This document shows positions 18,623 through 27,840 of a stretch of DNA of 64,000 bases, piece by piece. Every line of letters starts with the position of its first letter. Positions within the stretch are counted from its first letter, which is position 1. The position numbers and the translations under genes are program-made. The DNA is from Mucilaginibacter xinganensis. Its GTDB lineage: Bacteria; Bacteroidota; Bacteroidia; Sphingobacteriales; Sphingobacteriaceae. Location of the stretch: NCBI RefSeq assembly GCF_002257585.1, contig NZ_CP022743.1:806001-870000 (forward strand), written 5' to 3'. The notes under the pieces were generated by a model. That model was not told the DNA's origin. It made no database searches and saw only the letters and a program-made list of their open reading frames with translations.

Positions 18623-21600
18623 TTAAAACTGGGCGCTAACTTTAAAGCCTACGCTTCTGATGGTTGGAAGGTTGAACACGTCAAGTCCCTGTAAGCCGTT
18701 TGCTGTAGATAGGTTAGCATCCGGATCGAACGGTGCATTGTTCTTGATCATCCAAAGGTTTCTTGCAACTACAGAAATTCCAATGTTTTTAACTTTGTTA
18801 TTTAACAGGCTTCCTGGTAAAGTGTAACCAAATACCAGCTCGCGTAAACGGATGTTAGTTGCACTGTAAGTATATAGGTCAGCAGTAGGGTTTCTGCCAC
18901 CAATTGTCTGATAGTAAGTTTTAGCGTCAACTTTTTTACCGTTAACAACAACACCACCAGCATCTCTGGCTGCACCCGAAGCCGCTGAAACGCCATACTG
19001 ATCAAGGATTGCCTGTGTACCGGAAACAACCTGTCCGCCGAATTTTCCGTCAATAAGGAAACTTAACCTGAAGCTTTTATAAGCAAATTCGTTTTGCAAA
19101 CCTGCAGTAAAATTAGGGTTTACGTTACCGATTTTGGTATATTCTGATGATTTGATAGGGACGCCGTTTGCATCAACAATGTAATTACCGCTGGCATCTT
19201 TTTCAGCAGCCAACGCGTACATATCGCCATAAGCGCCACCTTTTTGTACCCTTAAGTTATACACATCGCCTGAAAGGTTTACATAATCAAGGCTGGTCAG
19301 TTTGCCTGTTGCAGGGTCATTGTATTCCAATACGTCAAGAACTTTGCTCCTGTTTAATGAGAAGTTAAAGCTTGGTTTCCAGGTAAAGTCCCCGAATTTA
19401 GCGTTGTATCCTAAAGTTAACTCTAAACCTTTGTTCTCTAAATCACCACCGTTAAAGTAGTAGGTGCTGAAACCGGTAGTAGGGCTAACTGTGATAGGGT
19501 ATATTTGGTTTTTAGTAAATGATTTGTAAGCGTTAAAGATAAATGTCAGTTTGTCGTTAAAGAAACGCAGGTCAGTTCCTAACTCATAAGAGCGGGTTTT
19601 CTCAGGTTTCAGGGTTAACAACGCTTTAGCGCCAATAGAATTCACAGCACCGTTTGATACCGCGTAGCTTGGGTTGGTAGCATATTGAATTGCACCGGCA
19701 CCGTTACCAACATTGGTAAGGTTACCACGGATCTTAGCAAAGCTGATGAAATCAGGAAGTTTAGCAGCCTGGCTTAATACCAGGTTTAAACCAACTGAAG
19801 GATAGAAAAAGTCTTGCTTGCTTGTAAACGCTAACGTTGAATCCCAGTCATTTCTGCCGGTTACATCTAAAAACAGGTAATCGTTATAGCCTAAGGTAGC
19901 TGTACCAAATGCAGATTGAATCTGTTGCCTGTCAGCGTACTGAGTTGGGTGTACCCTTGTGTAATCAATATTAGATATTGAGAAAACATTAGCAATATTC
20001 AACAGGTTACCACTGGTATTTGAACCCTGGGTTTGTGAGTTTTGAAAGCTGCCGCCAATATTTGCAGTAAGGCTAAATTTGCCGAACTTTTTATTCAAGT
20101 TGGCAATCAAATCCGCATAAGTTTGGTTGATGCTGCTTGGATTGTAAGTATAAGCGCCTTTAGGGCCTACAAGTACTGTGCTTGAGGTTGCAAATTCTTG
20201 TGCCTCAAAAATATCTTCAGTTCTGTCAACTTTTAACCGGCCGGCAATATTTAACCAGCTGGTGATATCATATTTTAAGCTAACGGTACCTAATATACGG
20301 TTCAGGCGATCCTGATTAGTGTTACGGTTGATGATCCAATATGGGTTTTGCGTAGCAATGTCGTTGATAGCATACGGCCAGTTTTGGCTGTATAATACGC
20401 GGGTAGGATCATAAACTGCATAGTTGTTTTTGTATTGGTTAAAGTCTACTCCACGTGGGAACAAGTATAAGGAAACAAGCGGGTTGTAATAGTAGCCCTG
20501 GTTTGGCCTGTTATTAACCGTTTGAGACACATAGTTAGCCGATACATCAAGCGTCAGTTTATCATTAAAAAACTTACTGGTGTTCCTTGCTGTAAAATTG
20601 TATTTGTCTAACTTATTGCTTGGGATAATACCAGTTGAATTGGTGCTTTCGAAAGAAAAATAGCTTTGATTTTTTTCCGTTCCGGTTTGTAGTGAAAGCG
20701 CGTTAATAAACGTTTTACCAGTGTTAAAAAATGCCTTAGGATCAGCAGAATTATTTGGAGTAACTTTTGCTCCCCAGCTTTGTGGAGAGAAAGTAACCGG
20801 CTGACCGCCTTCTTCTGTTGTTTCACCGTAGGTGTTTTGAAGTTTTGGAATTTCAAAAGGGCTTTCAAAAGTTGTGTTTGATGAGAAACTAATCAGGGGT
20901 TTACCTGCTTTGCCTTTTTTAGTAGTAATTAGGATAACACCGTTTGAACCTTGGCTACCATATAGTGCTGCCGAAGAAGAACCTGGTAATACGCTGATGC
21001 TTTCAACATCATCGGGATTAAGGTTTTCGATACCGTCACCACGGTCCATGCCACCAAATACGCCGCCAATCTGACCGCTTAAGTTACGTGGCATTGGGAT
21101 ACCGTCAATTACGTATAAAGCGTTGTTATCGCCATTGATTGATTTGTTACCACGTAAAACAACCTTAGTTGAACCGCCTACGCCAGATGAACTTTTGGTG
21201 ATCTGTGCGCCTGCAATTTTACCAGAGAGGCTGTTTACAAGGCTGGCATCAGGAACGTCAGTAACCTGGTTTCCTTTGATGGTCTGCACGCCGTATGATA
21301 GGGTTTTTGACTCCCTTGAAATACCTAACGCAGTTACTACTACTTCTGATAATTGTTTGGAGTCAGATTGCATGGTTACTGTAATACTGGCATCACTCCC
21401 TACAGTAATTTCTTGTTTCACATAGCCTAAATAGGTAAACACCAATACGTCGCCAGGGTTTGCATTTAAAGTAAATGCGCCGTTAACGTCGGTTTGAGTG
21501 CCCGTTGTAGTACCTTTAATAGATACAGATACGCCTACAAGCGTTTCGCCGGTAGCGTCTTTTACAATCCCTTTTACAGGAGCCTGGGCATGCCTGGCAA

Positions 21601-21709
21601 CTGGTGATAATCCTTTAGTTTTTAAAGGGCTTGCAAAACTATTGGCACAGCAGGTGGCTAGTAACGCCGCTGATAACCAACAGAATTTTAGTGGTAAATT
21701 AATCTTCAT
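18623..21709 (-). CDS. SusC/RagA-family TonB-linked outer-membrane protein
   Basis: A 1028-residue receptor from the ATG at 21707-21709. Signal peptide about 1-27, carboxypeptidase-like regulatory domain about 45-125 (VKGIVKDATGETLVGVSVSI), plug about 130-250 with LSEVVVTALGI and the family signature VILITTKKGK, then barrel to the terminal phenylalanine (SAQF). The frame is open for 26 more codons upstream to 21787, but that part (MCFSLAFFISL...) does not fit the family start. It imports an unknown oligomer with its SusD partner, energised by TonB. The upstream region carries a striking dyad at 21882-21915. No sigma/anti-sigma pair adjoins it. Confidence 0.93.
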   Translation of the reverse strand: MKINLPLKFCWLSAALLATCCANSFASPLKTKGLSPVARHAQAPVKGIVKDATGETLVGVSVSIKGTTTGTQTDVNGAFTLNANPGDVLVFTYLGYVKQEITVGSDASITVTMQSDSKQLSEVVVTALGISRESKTLSYGVQTIKGNQVTDVPDASLVNSLSGKIAGAQITKSSSGVGGSTKVVLRGNKSINGDNNALYVIDGIPMPRNLSGQIGGVFGGMDRGDGIENLNPDDVESISVLPGSSSAALYGSQGSNGVILITTKKGKAGKPLISFSSNTTFESPFEIPKLQNTYGETTEEGGQPVTFSPQSWGAKVTPNNSADPKAFFNTGKTFINALSLQTGTEKNQSYFSFESTNSTGIIPSNKLDKYNFTARNTSKFFNDKLTLDVSANYVSQTVNNRPNQGYYYNPLVSLYLFPRGVDFNQYKNNYAVYDPTRVLYSQNWPYAINDIATQNPYWIINRNTNQDRLNRILGTVSLKYDITSWLNIAGRLKVDRTEDIFEAQEFATSSTVLVGPKGAYTYNPSSINQTYADLIANLNKKFGKFSLTANIGGSFQNSQTQGSNTSGNLLNIANVFSISNIDYTRVHPTQYADRQQIQSAFGTATLGYNDYLFLDVTGRNDWDSTLAFTSKQDFFYPSVGLNLVLSQAAKLPDFISFAKIRGNLTNVGNGAGAIQYATNPSYAVSNGAVNSIGAKALLTLKPEKTRSYELGTDLRFFNDKLTFIFNAYKSFTKNQIYPITVSPTTGFSTYYFNGGDLENKGLELTLGYNAKFGDFTWKPSFNFSLNRSKVLDVLEYNDPATGKLTSLDYVNLSGDVYNLRVQKGGAYGDMYALAAEKDASGNYIVDANGVPIKSSEYTKIGNVNPNFTAGLQNEFAYKSFRLSFLIDGKFGGQVVSGTQAILDQYGVSAASGAARDAGGVVVNGKKVDAKTYYQTIGGRNPTADLYTYSATNIRLRELVFGYTLPGSLLNNKVKNIGISVVARNLWMIKNNAPFDPDANLSTANGLQGLDVFNLPTIRSVGFKVSAQF

Positions 21710-21881
21710 AAATCTTGATTTTAGGTATTTAAGTATGGGTTGAGAAATAATTGCTAAACTTATAAAAAAAGCCAAAGAAAAGCACACACTTTTTAAATAA
21801 TTTTAAAAAGTACACTAAGATTATATTTCTATTGATTTTATCGGAAGTTTTATTAATGATAGATTAAATCGATAATTTATG

Positions 21882-21915
21882 TATTGCTTAATTGTTATTT
21901 AATAACTAAGCAATA
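21882..21915. promoter_or_regulatory. Long imperfect palindrome upstream of the SusC gene
   Basis: Outer arms TATTGCTTA and TAAGCAATA pair perfectly (9 bp); inner arms GTTATT and AATAAC pair again (6 bp) around a single central T, with a three-base bulge on one side only. It lies about 173 bp upstream of the SusC start in a 439-bp gap (21710-22148) that otherwise holds only the pdxA terminator. It could be an operator or a 5'-leader hairpin; which one is not decided by sequence. Confidence 0.5.
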
Positions 21916-22093
21916 AGTTGCCTTCCGGTAAAACAACTGTCTGTTTATGTAAATATCGCTAAATTCTGCTCGGGTTAAAAAAATATGACAGAAATAACTG
22001 CGTGGTTATTGCATGATGGTTAGAATGTAAAGGAATAAGGCAATTTACAGCCACCGGGCATTTAAAAGCGTAATAACCCGATAAAGAAAGCGT

Positions 22094-22123
22094 AAAGGCT
22101 TACCAAATAATCAGTAAGCCTTT
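22094..22123 (-). terminator. Intrinsic terminator of pdxA
   Basis: Perfect 10-bp stem with arms AAAGGCTTAC and GTAAGCCTTT around a 10-base loop, 26 bp after the pdxA stop codon in the minus direction, with a run of T following in that direction. Confidence 0.75.
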
Positions 22124-22148
22124 TATAATTAATAATAGCCTGTAACTC

Positions 22149-23210
22149 TTAATCCCTGTCGCGGCTCAGTTTAGAAAAAACCAGTGGGTTTTCATGCAAC
22201 TCAAGCGTTTCGCGGCGGTGTTTTACTATGTGTATGGCTGTAAACAGCGCTTCGCGGAATGAGATCTCTGATGCCAGGTTTTTTCCGGCAATGTCATAAG
22301 CGGTACCATGATCGGGCGAAGTGCGCACAAAATTCAAACCGGCAGTAAAATTCACACCGGATTCAAATGCAATTTGTTTAAACGGGATCAGTCCCTGGTC
22401 GTGGTACATGGCAAGCACGGCGTCAAATTGCAGGTAGGTGCCGTTAGCAAAAAAACCATCGGCTGAATAAGGGCCGAAAGCCATAATATTATTATTCCTG
22501 GCTTCTTCAATCGCCGGGATAATTACTTTTTGTTCTTCATCGCCAATAAGGCCGTTGTCGCTGGCGTGTGGATTCAGGCCTAAAACAGCGATTTTAGGTT
22601 TGCGGATCCAGAAATCGTTCCGCAGGCTGGCGTCCATCAACTTAAGTTTTGACAAGATCTTGCCGGTAGTAATGCTTTCTGAAACTTTAGAAATAGGAAT
22701 ATGACCCGTTACCACACCAACCCTTAAAGTATCGCTCACCAAAAACATTAACGATTCAGCGGCGCCGTCTTTATCCTGTAGATACTCGGTGTGTCCGGGA
22801 AAGTTAAACTGTTCGCTCTGGATACTGTCTTTATTAATAGGTGCGGTAACCAGCGCGTCAATTTGCCCGTTTATAAGATCGCTAGTTGCCCGCTCTAACG
22901 ATAGGAAACCATACTTCCCAATATCGTTATTGGCAACGCCGGGTTCAATTTTTACGTCTTCTTCCCAGCAGTTGATCATATTGGGCTTTCTTTGATCTTT
23001 TTTGTATTCGTCCGGATTATTGATCACAAAAAAATTAAGGTCCTCTATTTGTGTAGTGCGGCGGTAAAACGATGCCACTTTGGTATGCCCGTAAACTATA
23101 GGTACGCAATAATCATAAATACGGCTATCGGCCAGGGTTTTTATAATTATTTCCAACCCAATGCCATTTACGTCGCCTATGCTGATCCCTATTTTGATTT
23201 TCTCGCTCAT
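22149..23210 (-). CDS. pdxA: 4-hydroxythreonine-4-phosphate dehydrogenase
   Basis: A 353-residue PdxA. It oxidises 4-phosphohydroxy-L-threonine in the DXP-dependent pyridoxal phosphate pathway; the product feeds PdxJ. Visible signatures: KIGISIGDVNGIGLEI at the N-terminus, PINKDSIQSEQFNFPGHTEY with the metal-ligand histidine, GLNPHASDNG, and AMYHDQGLIPFK with a second metal histidine, then NFTAGLNFVRTSPDHGTAYDIAG. Length is normal. The start (MSEKIKIG) is followed at once by conserved sequence. It is divergent from rsmA (185 bp apart); in many Bacteroidota these two genes are neighbours. Confidence 0.96.
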   Translation of the reverse strand: MSEKIKIGISIGDVNGIGLEIIIKTLADSRIYDYCVPIVYGHTKVASFYRRTTQIEDLNFFVINNPDEYKKDQRKPNMINCWEEDVKIEPGVANNDIGKYGFLSLERATSDLINGQIDALVTAPINKDSIQSEQFNFPGHTEYLQDKDGAAESLMFLVSDTLRVGVVTGHIPISKVSESITTGKILSKLKLMDASLRNDFWIRKPKIAVLGLNPHASDNGLIGDEEQKVIIPAIEEARNNNIMAFGPYSADGFFANGTYLQFDAVLAMYHDQGLIPFKQIAFESGVNFTAGLNFVRTSPDHGTAYDIAGKNLASEISFREALFTAIHIVKHRRETLELHENPLVFSKLSRDRD

Positions 23211-23395
23211 TTTTAAGTATGATTACACTGATTAGCTGATGATTCCACAGAATTCGGATCAACATAGTTCCTCAGTTTATTGGTTTAGCTTTCCGCTTTT
23301 TGTCTTAAACTTTCAGCTTTAACCATGCAAATAAAAAGATTAGTTTCTTATTAAAGAACAAATATGCCTTAATTTGCTCAAATATTTGATTAATA

Positions 23396-24175
23396 ATGAC
23401 ATTGGTAAGAGCAAAAAAACATTTAGGTCAGCATTTTCTTACTGATAAAAATATCGCTGCTAAAATAGTTGACAGCCTTCGCCCCGGGAGCGTTTATAAC
23501 CAAGTACTTGAGGTTGGCCCCGGCATGGGCATCCTTTCTGATTTTTTATTGGAAAAACCTAAACTGGAAGTTTCGCTAATTGATATCGACACAGAATCGT
23601 ATGAATACCTGCAAAAAAAATATCCGGCGTTAGGCAAAAAGCTCATTAATGCCGACTTTTTGGAGATGGATTTTGGTGCATACTTTAACGGTCCGTTGGG
23701 CATTATCGGCAACTTTCCTTACAATATATCATCGCAAATATTATTTAAGGTACTCGATAACAGGCAGCAGGTAGTTGAGGTGGTTGGCATGTTTCAAAAA
23801 GAAGTAGCGGAACGCTGTAATTCCAAACCGGGCAGTAAGGAATATGGTATATTGAGCGTGTTTTTGCAGGCTTATTATAAAGTTGAATATTTATTTACGG
23901 TGAAAGCAGGGGTATTTAATCCGCCGCCCAAGGTGTTATCAGCAGTAATCAGGCTAACCCGTAATCAAACAGCACAGCTTGACTGCGATGAAAAGCTATT
24001 TTGGCAGGTGGTGAAAGCAGGTTTTAACCAGCGCCGTAAAACCTTACGAAATGCGCTGTCATCCTTAATTAACAAAGAAAAAATGACCGAAGAGCCCCTG
24101 CTCGACCTGCGGGCGGAGCGCTTGAGCGTGGATGATTTTGTGAAGCTTACCAACATGATAATTGCCAACAGGTAA
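23396..24175 (+). CDS. rsmA: 16S rRNA (adenine-N6,N6)-dimethyltransferase
   Basis: A 259-residue KsgA/RsmA that dimethylates A1518 and A1519 (E. coli numbering) in the small subunit, a late assembly check. Seen: RAKKHLGQHFL near the N-terminus, SAM motif I LEVGPGMGIL (about 40-49), the acidic motif IDID, and NFPYNISS, the catalytic motif IV that stacks the target adenine (about 105-112). The C-terminal helical domain includes FNQRRKTLRNAL. Length and motif order are normal. Loss of the gene gives kasugamycin resistance in other bacteria. Divergent from pdxA. Confidence 0.97.
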   Translation: MTLVRAKKHLGQHFLTDKNIAAKIVDSLRPGSVYNQVLEVGPGMGILSDFLLEKPKLEVSLIDIDTESYEYLQKKYPALGKKLINADFLEMDFGAYFNGPLGIIGNFPYNISSQILFKVLDNRQQVVEVVGMFQKEVAERCNSKPGSKEYGILSVFLQAYYKVEYLFTVKAGVFNPPPKVLSAVIRLTRNQTAQLDCDEKLFWQVVKAGFNQRRKTLRNALSSLINKEKMTEEPLLDLRAERLSVDDFVKLTNMIIANR

Positions 24176-24287
24176 CAGCCGCTCATTGCTGACGGTTCAT
24201 GGCATGCTGGTTGATCAATCTATTTAATTTAATCCCCTGCATTTGCGGCTATGAACCATCAACTATAATCAAGTGAATTAAAAAAAA

Positions 24288-24839
24288 TCAATCTACTTTG
24301 ATAATAACCGGCTCGCTTTGCTGGCTTTTTACTGATGCCGCCATTCGCTTTATAAAAAGATAATTGGTGGTGCCCCCGATAACTGCCCCAACTACCGGCA
24401 CTAACCTTTCGGCAGTTCGGGTTCCTAGAATCATCAGCAATTTCTCAGCTACTCCTTCCATCATCGTTTTGGTTAGGGTAACCCCCGCCTCTACTTTAAG
24501 TGATGTTGCGATAAACGACATAAATTCTTCAAAGCCTACCTGGCAGCTGCCCCGGCTATGATACATTATGGCCATGGTAACCCTGAACTGCTGCGTTAAT
24601 AAGTTAACAAAATCAAGCGGAATACCTACTGCCATAGTGAGTACACCGCCCGTACCCGAAATAACTCCAGAGCCGGCTGCAAGAAATGCACATTGTTCTA
24701 TAAATTTATCCACCCCCATTTTATCCACCCCCTTTTTTATATGAAGTTGATCTATATGGTCAAAAATTTGCTTAAAGCCTTCCTGCGAAAGCCTGCCGGC
24801 CTGTATCTTCATACTGGCGCCAAATTTTTTTAATTTCAT
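24288..24839 (-). CDS. EcsC-like protein
   Basis: A 183-residue protein rich in glycine and small hydrophobic residues, with two amphipathic or membrane-contacting stretches (about 55-85, GGVLTMAVGIPLDFVNLLTQQ; about 145-165, VPVVGAVIGGTTNYLFI). The layout, with LDFVNLLTQQFRVTMAI and VVGAVIGGTTNY, fits the EcsC family. EcsC proteins take their name from the Bacillus Ecs operon; their biochemical role is unresolved. It is a single gene convergent with rsmA (112 bp) and divergent from the dehydrogenase gene at 25004. The gap to rsmA holds a loose GGTTCAT/ATGAACC inverted pair that may serve as a shared terminator. Confidence 0.7.
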   Translation of the reverse strand: MKLKKFGASMKIQAGRLSQEGFKQIFDHIDQLHIKKGVDKMGVDKFIEQCAFLAAGSGVISGTGGVLTMAVGIPLDFVNLLTQQFRVTMAIMYHSRGSCQVGFEEFMSFIATSLKVEAGVTLTKTMMEGVAEKLLMILGTRTAERLVPVVGAVIGGTTNYLFIKRMAASVKSQQSEPVIIKVD

Positions 24840-25003
24840 CTTTTATTTGCCAGGGATATGCCCCGGTCAGTTAACAACATACTATAAGCGTGCCAGTTTT
24901 AGAAAACGCACAAAATGTCATCTTTTGTTAATAAATAGCTGTAATAATGTTAATTAAACCCAGCATTTTATAATTTTACACCTTTATCAAAATTATCAGC
25001 CAC

Positions 25004-25930
25004 TTGAAAAATAATATTCTTATTGTTGACGATATCCACCCCATTTTTATTGGAATGGCTGCTGCCAAGGGTTACCAATGCGATTACAGACCTGATATTA
25101 GGCCTGACGAAGCCCTGCATTTATTGGGAGAATACGCCGGTTTGGTGATCCGTTCAAAGTTTTTGTTGAACCGGCAATACCTTGACGCTGGTAAAAACCT
25201 TCGCTTTATTTGCCGGGCGGGTGCGGGTATGGACAATATTGATGAAGCCTATGCCGCTGAAAAGGGGATAACGTTAATTAATGCCCCCGAGGGCAATATG
25301 GATGCAGTTGGCGAACATGCAGTTGGCCTGCTGCTGGCGCTGATGAATAATTTTAACGTGGCCGATGAACAGGTTAGGACCGGGAGCTGGCTCCGGGAAG
25401 CAAACCGCGGCTACGAGCTTAAAGGCCGTACTGTTGGCATAATAGGCTACGGTTTTATGGGTAAAAGCTTTGCAAAAAAACTGTCGGGCTTTGAGGTAAG
25501 TGTTATTGCTTATGACAAGTACAAAACGGGATTTAGCGATAAATATGCCCGCGAGGTAAGTATGGAAGAGATTGTAAAACATAGTGATGTTTTAAGCCTG
25601 CATGTTCCGCTAACTTCAGAAACCGAACGCCTGGTTAGCGAAGAGTATTTATTTCATTTCAAAAAACCCATCTTCTTCATAAACACTTCGCGCGGTAAAA
25701 CGGCACAGGTAAGGGCTGTGCTAAATGCCATAAAACAAGGTAAAATTTTAGGTGCAGGCCTTGACGTACTTGAGGTTGAAAAATTCCCGGCGCTGGTGGA
25801 GCAGGAATGGTTTGATGAGCTGAAGCAATCGGGCAAAGTAATATTAACCCCCCATGTAGCCGGGTGGACTTTTGAGTCGTACCGGAAAATAAGCGAGGTG
25901 ATGGGGAACAAGCTGCCTGTTAGTTTATAG
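25004..25930 (+). CDS. D-2-hydroxyacid dehydrogenase, phosphoglycerate dehydrogenase-like
   Basis: A 308-residue NAD-dependent dehydrogenase. It has the interrupted N-terminal catalytic domain (ICRAGAGMDNID), the Rossmann fold with GIIGYGFMGKSFAKKL (about 145-160), and the catalytic Arg (INTSRGKTAQ), Glu and His (LTPHVAGWT near the C-terminus). It lacks the ACT regulatory domain of longer SerA proteins. The true substrate cannot be read from sequence; phosphoglycerate, glyoxylate or another 2-oxoacid are all possible. Translation starts at a TTG (25004), giving (M)KNNILIVDDIH; there is no in-frame ATG nearby that keeps the conserved N-terminus. A stand-alone gene. Confidence 0.85.
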   Translation: MKNNILIVDDIHPIFIGMAAAKGYQCDYRPDIRPDEALHLLGEYAGLVIRSKFLLNRQYLDAGKNLRFICRAGAGMDNIDEAYAAEKGITLINAPEGNMDAVGEHAVGLLLALMNNFNVADEQVRTGSWLREANRGYELKGRTVGIIGYGFMGKSFAKKLSGFEVSVIAYDKYKTGFSDKYAREVSMEEIVKHSDVLSLHVPLTSETERLVSEEYLFHFKKPIFFINTSRGKTAQVRAVLNAIKQGKILGAGLDVLEVEKFPALVEQEWFDELKQSGKVILTPHVAGWTFESYRKISEVMGNKLPVSL

Positions 25931-26006
25931 CCGAAAGCGTCAGGGAGCAGGAAATAAGATTGAATAGTTATGAACGATAGCCGCTATTGCAGCCGCCCTT
26001 CGGCTG

Positions 26007-26846
26007 TTAACTAATCACAATGTTATCTATCAGCCGGGTGTGGCCAACTTTAGCCGCCACAAGGGCTACAATGCCAGCAGAGGCTTCATTAGCCTGGTGC
26101 AGCGTATCGGCATCGGCAATCTCAAAATAATCGAGCTCAACGCCGGGTTCGGCGTTTATCATTTGTGCTGCTTCCTTTTTTAAAGCAGGGATATTTTTTT
26201 TATCAAAATTGTTACCAAGCCAGTTCAGTGTTTTTGAAAGGACCAGTCCATGCTGCCTGTCGGCAGCTGTTAAATGGATATTTCTTGAACTCATGGCCAG
26301 GCCGTCGGCTTCGCGCATTATAGGGCACATCACCAATTTAACGGGCATATGGAGAATGGTTACCATTTTGCTGATGATCAAAAACTGCTGGTAATCCTTT
26401 TGGCCGAAGTAAGCGGTATCCGGGGTTATGATATTGAAAAACTTATTTACTACCTGCGTTACCCCCTGGTAATGGCCCGGGCGGAATTCCCCTTCCAGCA
26501 AATGCTCTGTTTCGCCAATATTTAAATGCCATTGTTCATTACCATCATACATTTCATTTACCCCGGGGCTAAACAAAATGTCGCAGTTAACCTGCTCCAG
26601 TAATTGCGTATCGGCCTCAATGGTACGCGGATATTTCTCCAGGTCGTTAGGGTCGTTAAATTGGCTGGGGTTAACAAAGATACTGCATAGGGTTACATTA
26701 TTTTGCTGCTGTGCGAGCTCAATTAATGAAAGGTGTCCACGGTGCAGAGCGCCCATAGTTGGCACAAAACCAATGGTTTGGTTTAAGGCTTTTATTTGTT
26801 GCAGATATTCCTGTAAAGATTTCCTGGTAGTAAATGTTTTCAACAC
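26007..26846 (-). CDS. panC: Pantothenate synthetase
   Basis: A 279-residue PanC that joins pantoate and beta-alanine using ATP, the last step to vitamin B5. Seen: GFVPTMGALHRGHLSLI with the HxGH nucleotide-binding signature (about 27-43), FVNPSQFNDPNDLEKYPR, FGQKDYQQ with the KxD part, and MSSRNIHLT, the KMSKS-like loop (here MSSRN). Length is normal. The start is GTG at 26844-26846 (M-L-K-T-F) or the next codon, TTG. It is divergent from the glycogen synthase N-terminal domain gene, a familiar arrangement in Bacteroidota. Confidence 0.96.
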   Translation of the reverse strand: MLKTFTTRKSLQEYLQQIKALNQTIGFVPTMGALHRGHLSLIELAQQQNNVTLCSIFVNPSQFNDPNDLEKYPRTIEADTQLLEQVNCDILFSPGVNEMYDGNEQWHLNIGETEHLLEGEFRPGHYQGVTQVVNKFFNIITPDTAYFGQKDYQQFLIISKMVTILHMPVKLVMCPIMREADGLAMSSRNIHLTAADRQHGLVLSKTLNWLGNNFDKKNIPALKKEAAQMINAEPGVELDYFEIADADTLHQANEASAGIVALVAAKVGHTRLIDNIVIS

Positions 26847-26918
26847 AAATGAAATTACGGGTTTGCGGCAAAGTTGTGTAAATGATTAATATTTACCAAA
26901 AGTTACTTGCATAATTGG

Positions 26919-26949
26919 TTGCCAGTTCATATAATAATGCTTATATTTG
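26919..26949 (+). promoter_or_regulatory. Bacteroidota-type promoter for the glycogen synthase-like gene
   Basis: A TTG at 26919-26921 is followed after 20 bp by TATATTTG (26942-26949), a perfect match to the TAnnTTTG -7 box of the Bacteroidota housekeeping sigma factor with usual spacing. The start codon at 27001 lies about 51 bp downstream. Confidence 0.7.
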
Positions 26950-27000
26950 CACACTCAATTTTTTTTGACTTCTTTATATAAATTTAATACTGATATAGTG

Positions 27001-27825
27001 ATGGGTAAATCTAAGCTTTTGTTTATAACTCACGAAATGTCTCCTTTCCTTGAACTCTCAAAAATTTCTGAAATCACACGCCAGCTACCGCAGGCTATGC
27101 AGGAAAAAGGTTACGAGATCCGTATCCTGATGCCCCGTTTCGGAAATATTAATGAGCGCAGGAACCGGTTACATGAAGTGATCCGTTTATCTGGAATGAA
27201 TATTATCATTAATGATAATGACAATCCGTTAATTATTAAAGTTGCTTCTATCCCTGCTGCACGAATGCAGGTTTATTTTTTAGATAACGAAGAGTATTTC
27301 CAGCGTAAGCATGTGTTTACCGATAAAGACGGTAAATTTTATGCAGACAATGACGAGCGCATGATCTTCTTTTGCAAAGGCGCGTTGGAAACCGTTAAAA
27401 AATTAGGATGGGCGCCTGACCTTATTCATTGCCACGGCTGGATGAGCGCTTTAGTGCCTGCTTACTTAAAGACAACTTACAAGGACGATCCTACTTTCAA
27501 AAACTCAAAAGTTGTTTATTCTATTTACCAAAACGATTTTACCGAGCAGTTGGATGCCGATTTTTCTCAAAAAGCCGTTATGGGCGATATGACCGAAAAA
27601 CACATTGAGGTTTACAAACCCGGCAGTAATTCTGCATTGTATGCCGGAGCTATTCATTATAGTGATGCAATAGTTTTAGCAGGCGAAAATATTGACGAGG
27701 ATGTGTTAAATAATGTTAAAAACAGCAATAAATCGGTTTTAGAATTCGAATCCACCGCAGATTTCGAAAATTATTACAATTTTTACGACGAAATTGCCAC
27801 TGAAGAATTGGCACATGTTGTATAA
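27001..27825 (+). CDS. Glycogen/starch synthase N-terminal (GT5) domain protein
   Basis: A 274-residue protein equal to the N-terminal half of a GT5 glycogen synthase: KLLFITHEMSPFLEL opening, then ILMPRFGNINERRNRLHE, HCHGWMSALVPAYLKT and KVVYSIYQNDF. The second GT-B Rossmann domain, which carries most donor-binding residues, is absent, yet there is no sign of truncation: the ORF ends cleanly and the DUF4270 gene follows. Such single-domain proteins are common beside panC in Bacteroidota; whether they are active alone is unclear to me. The start is the ATG at 27001; an earlier in-frame TTG at 26947 would fall inside the promoter box. Confidence 0.82.
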   Translation: MGKSKLLFITHEMSPFLELSKISEITRQLPQAMQEKGYEIRILMPRFGNINERRNRLHEVIRLSGMNIIINDNDNPLIIKVASIPAARMQVYFLDNEEYFQRKHVFTDKDGKFYADNDERMIFFCKGALETVKKLGWAPDLIHCHGWMSALVPAYLKTTYKDDPTFKNSKVVYSIYQNDFTEQLDADFSQKAVMGDMTEKHIEVYKPGSNSALYAGAIHYSDAIVLAGENIDEDVLNNVKNSNKSVLEFESTADFENYYNFYDEIATEELAHVV

Positions 27826-27840
27826 GCTTTGAGATCATAT

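Noticed and set aside
21710-21787. 26-codon upstream extension of the SusC gene
   Set aside because: The extra residues precede an ordinary signal peptide start and have no counterpart in the family.
24176-24287. GGTTCAT / ATGAACC pair as a mobile repeat
   Set aside because: Arms are short and loosely spaced; it may be a weak shared terminator but supports no stronger claim.
27735-27775. GGTTTTAGAATTCGAATCC as a tRNA T-arm
   Set aside because: It lies inside a coding frame and no acceptor stem, anticodon arm or D-arm can be formed around it.
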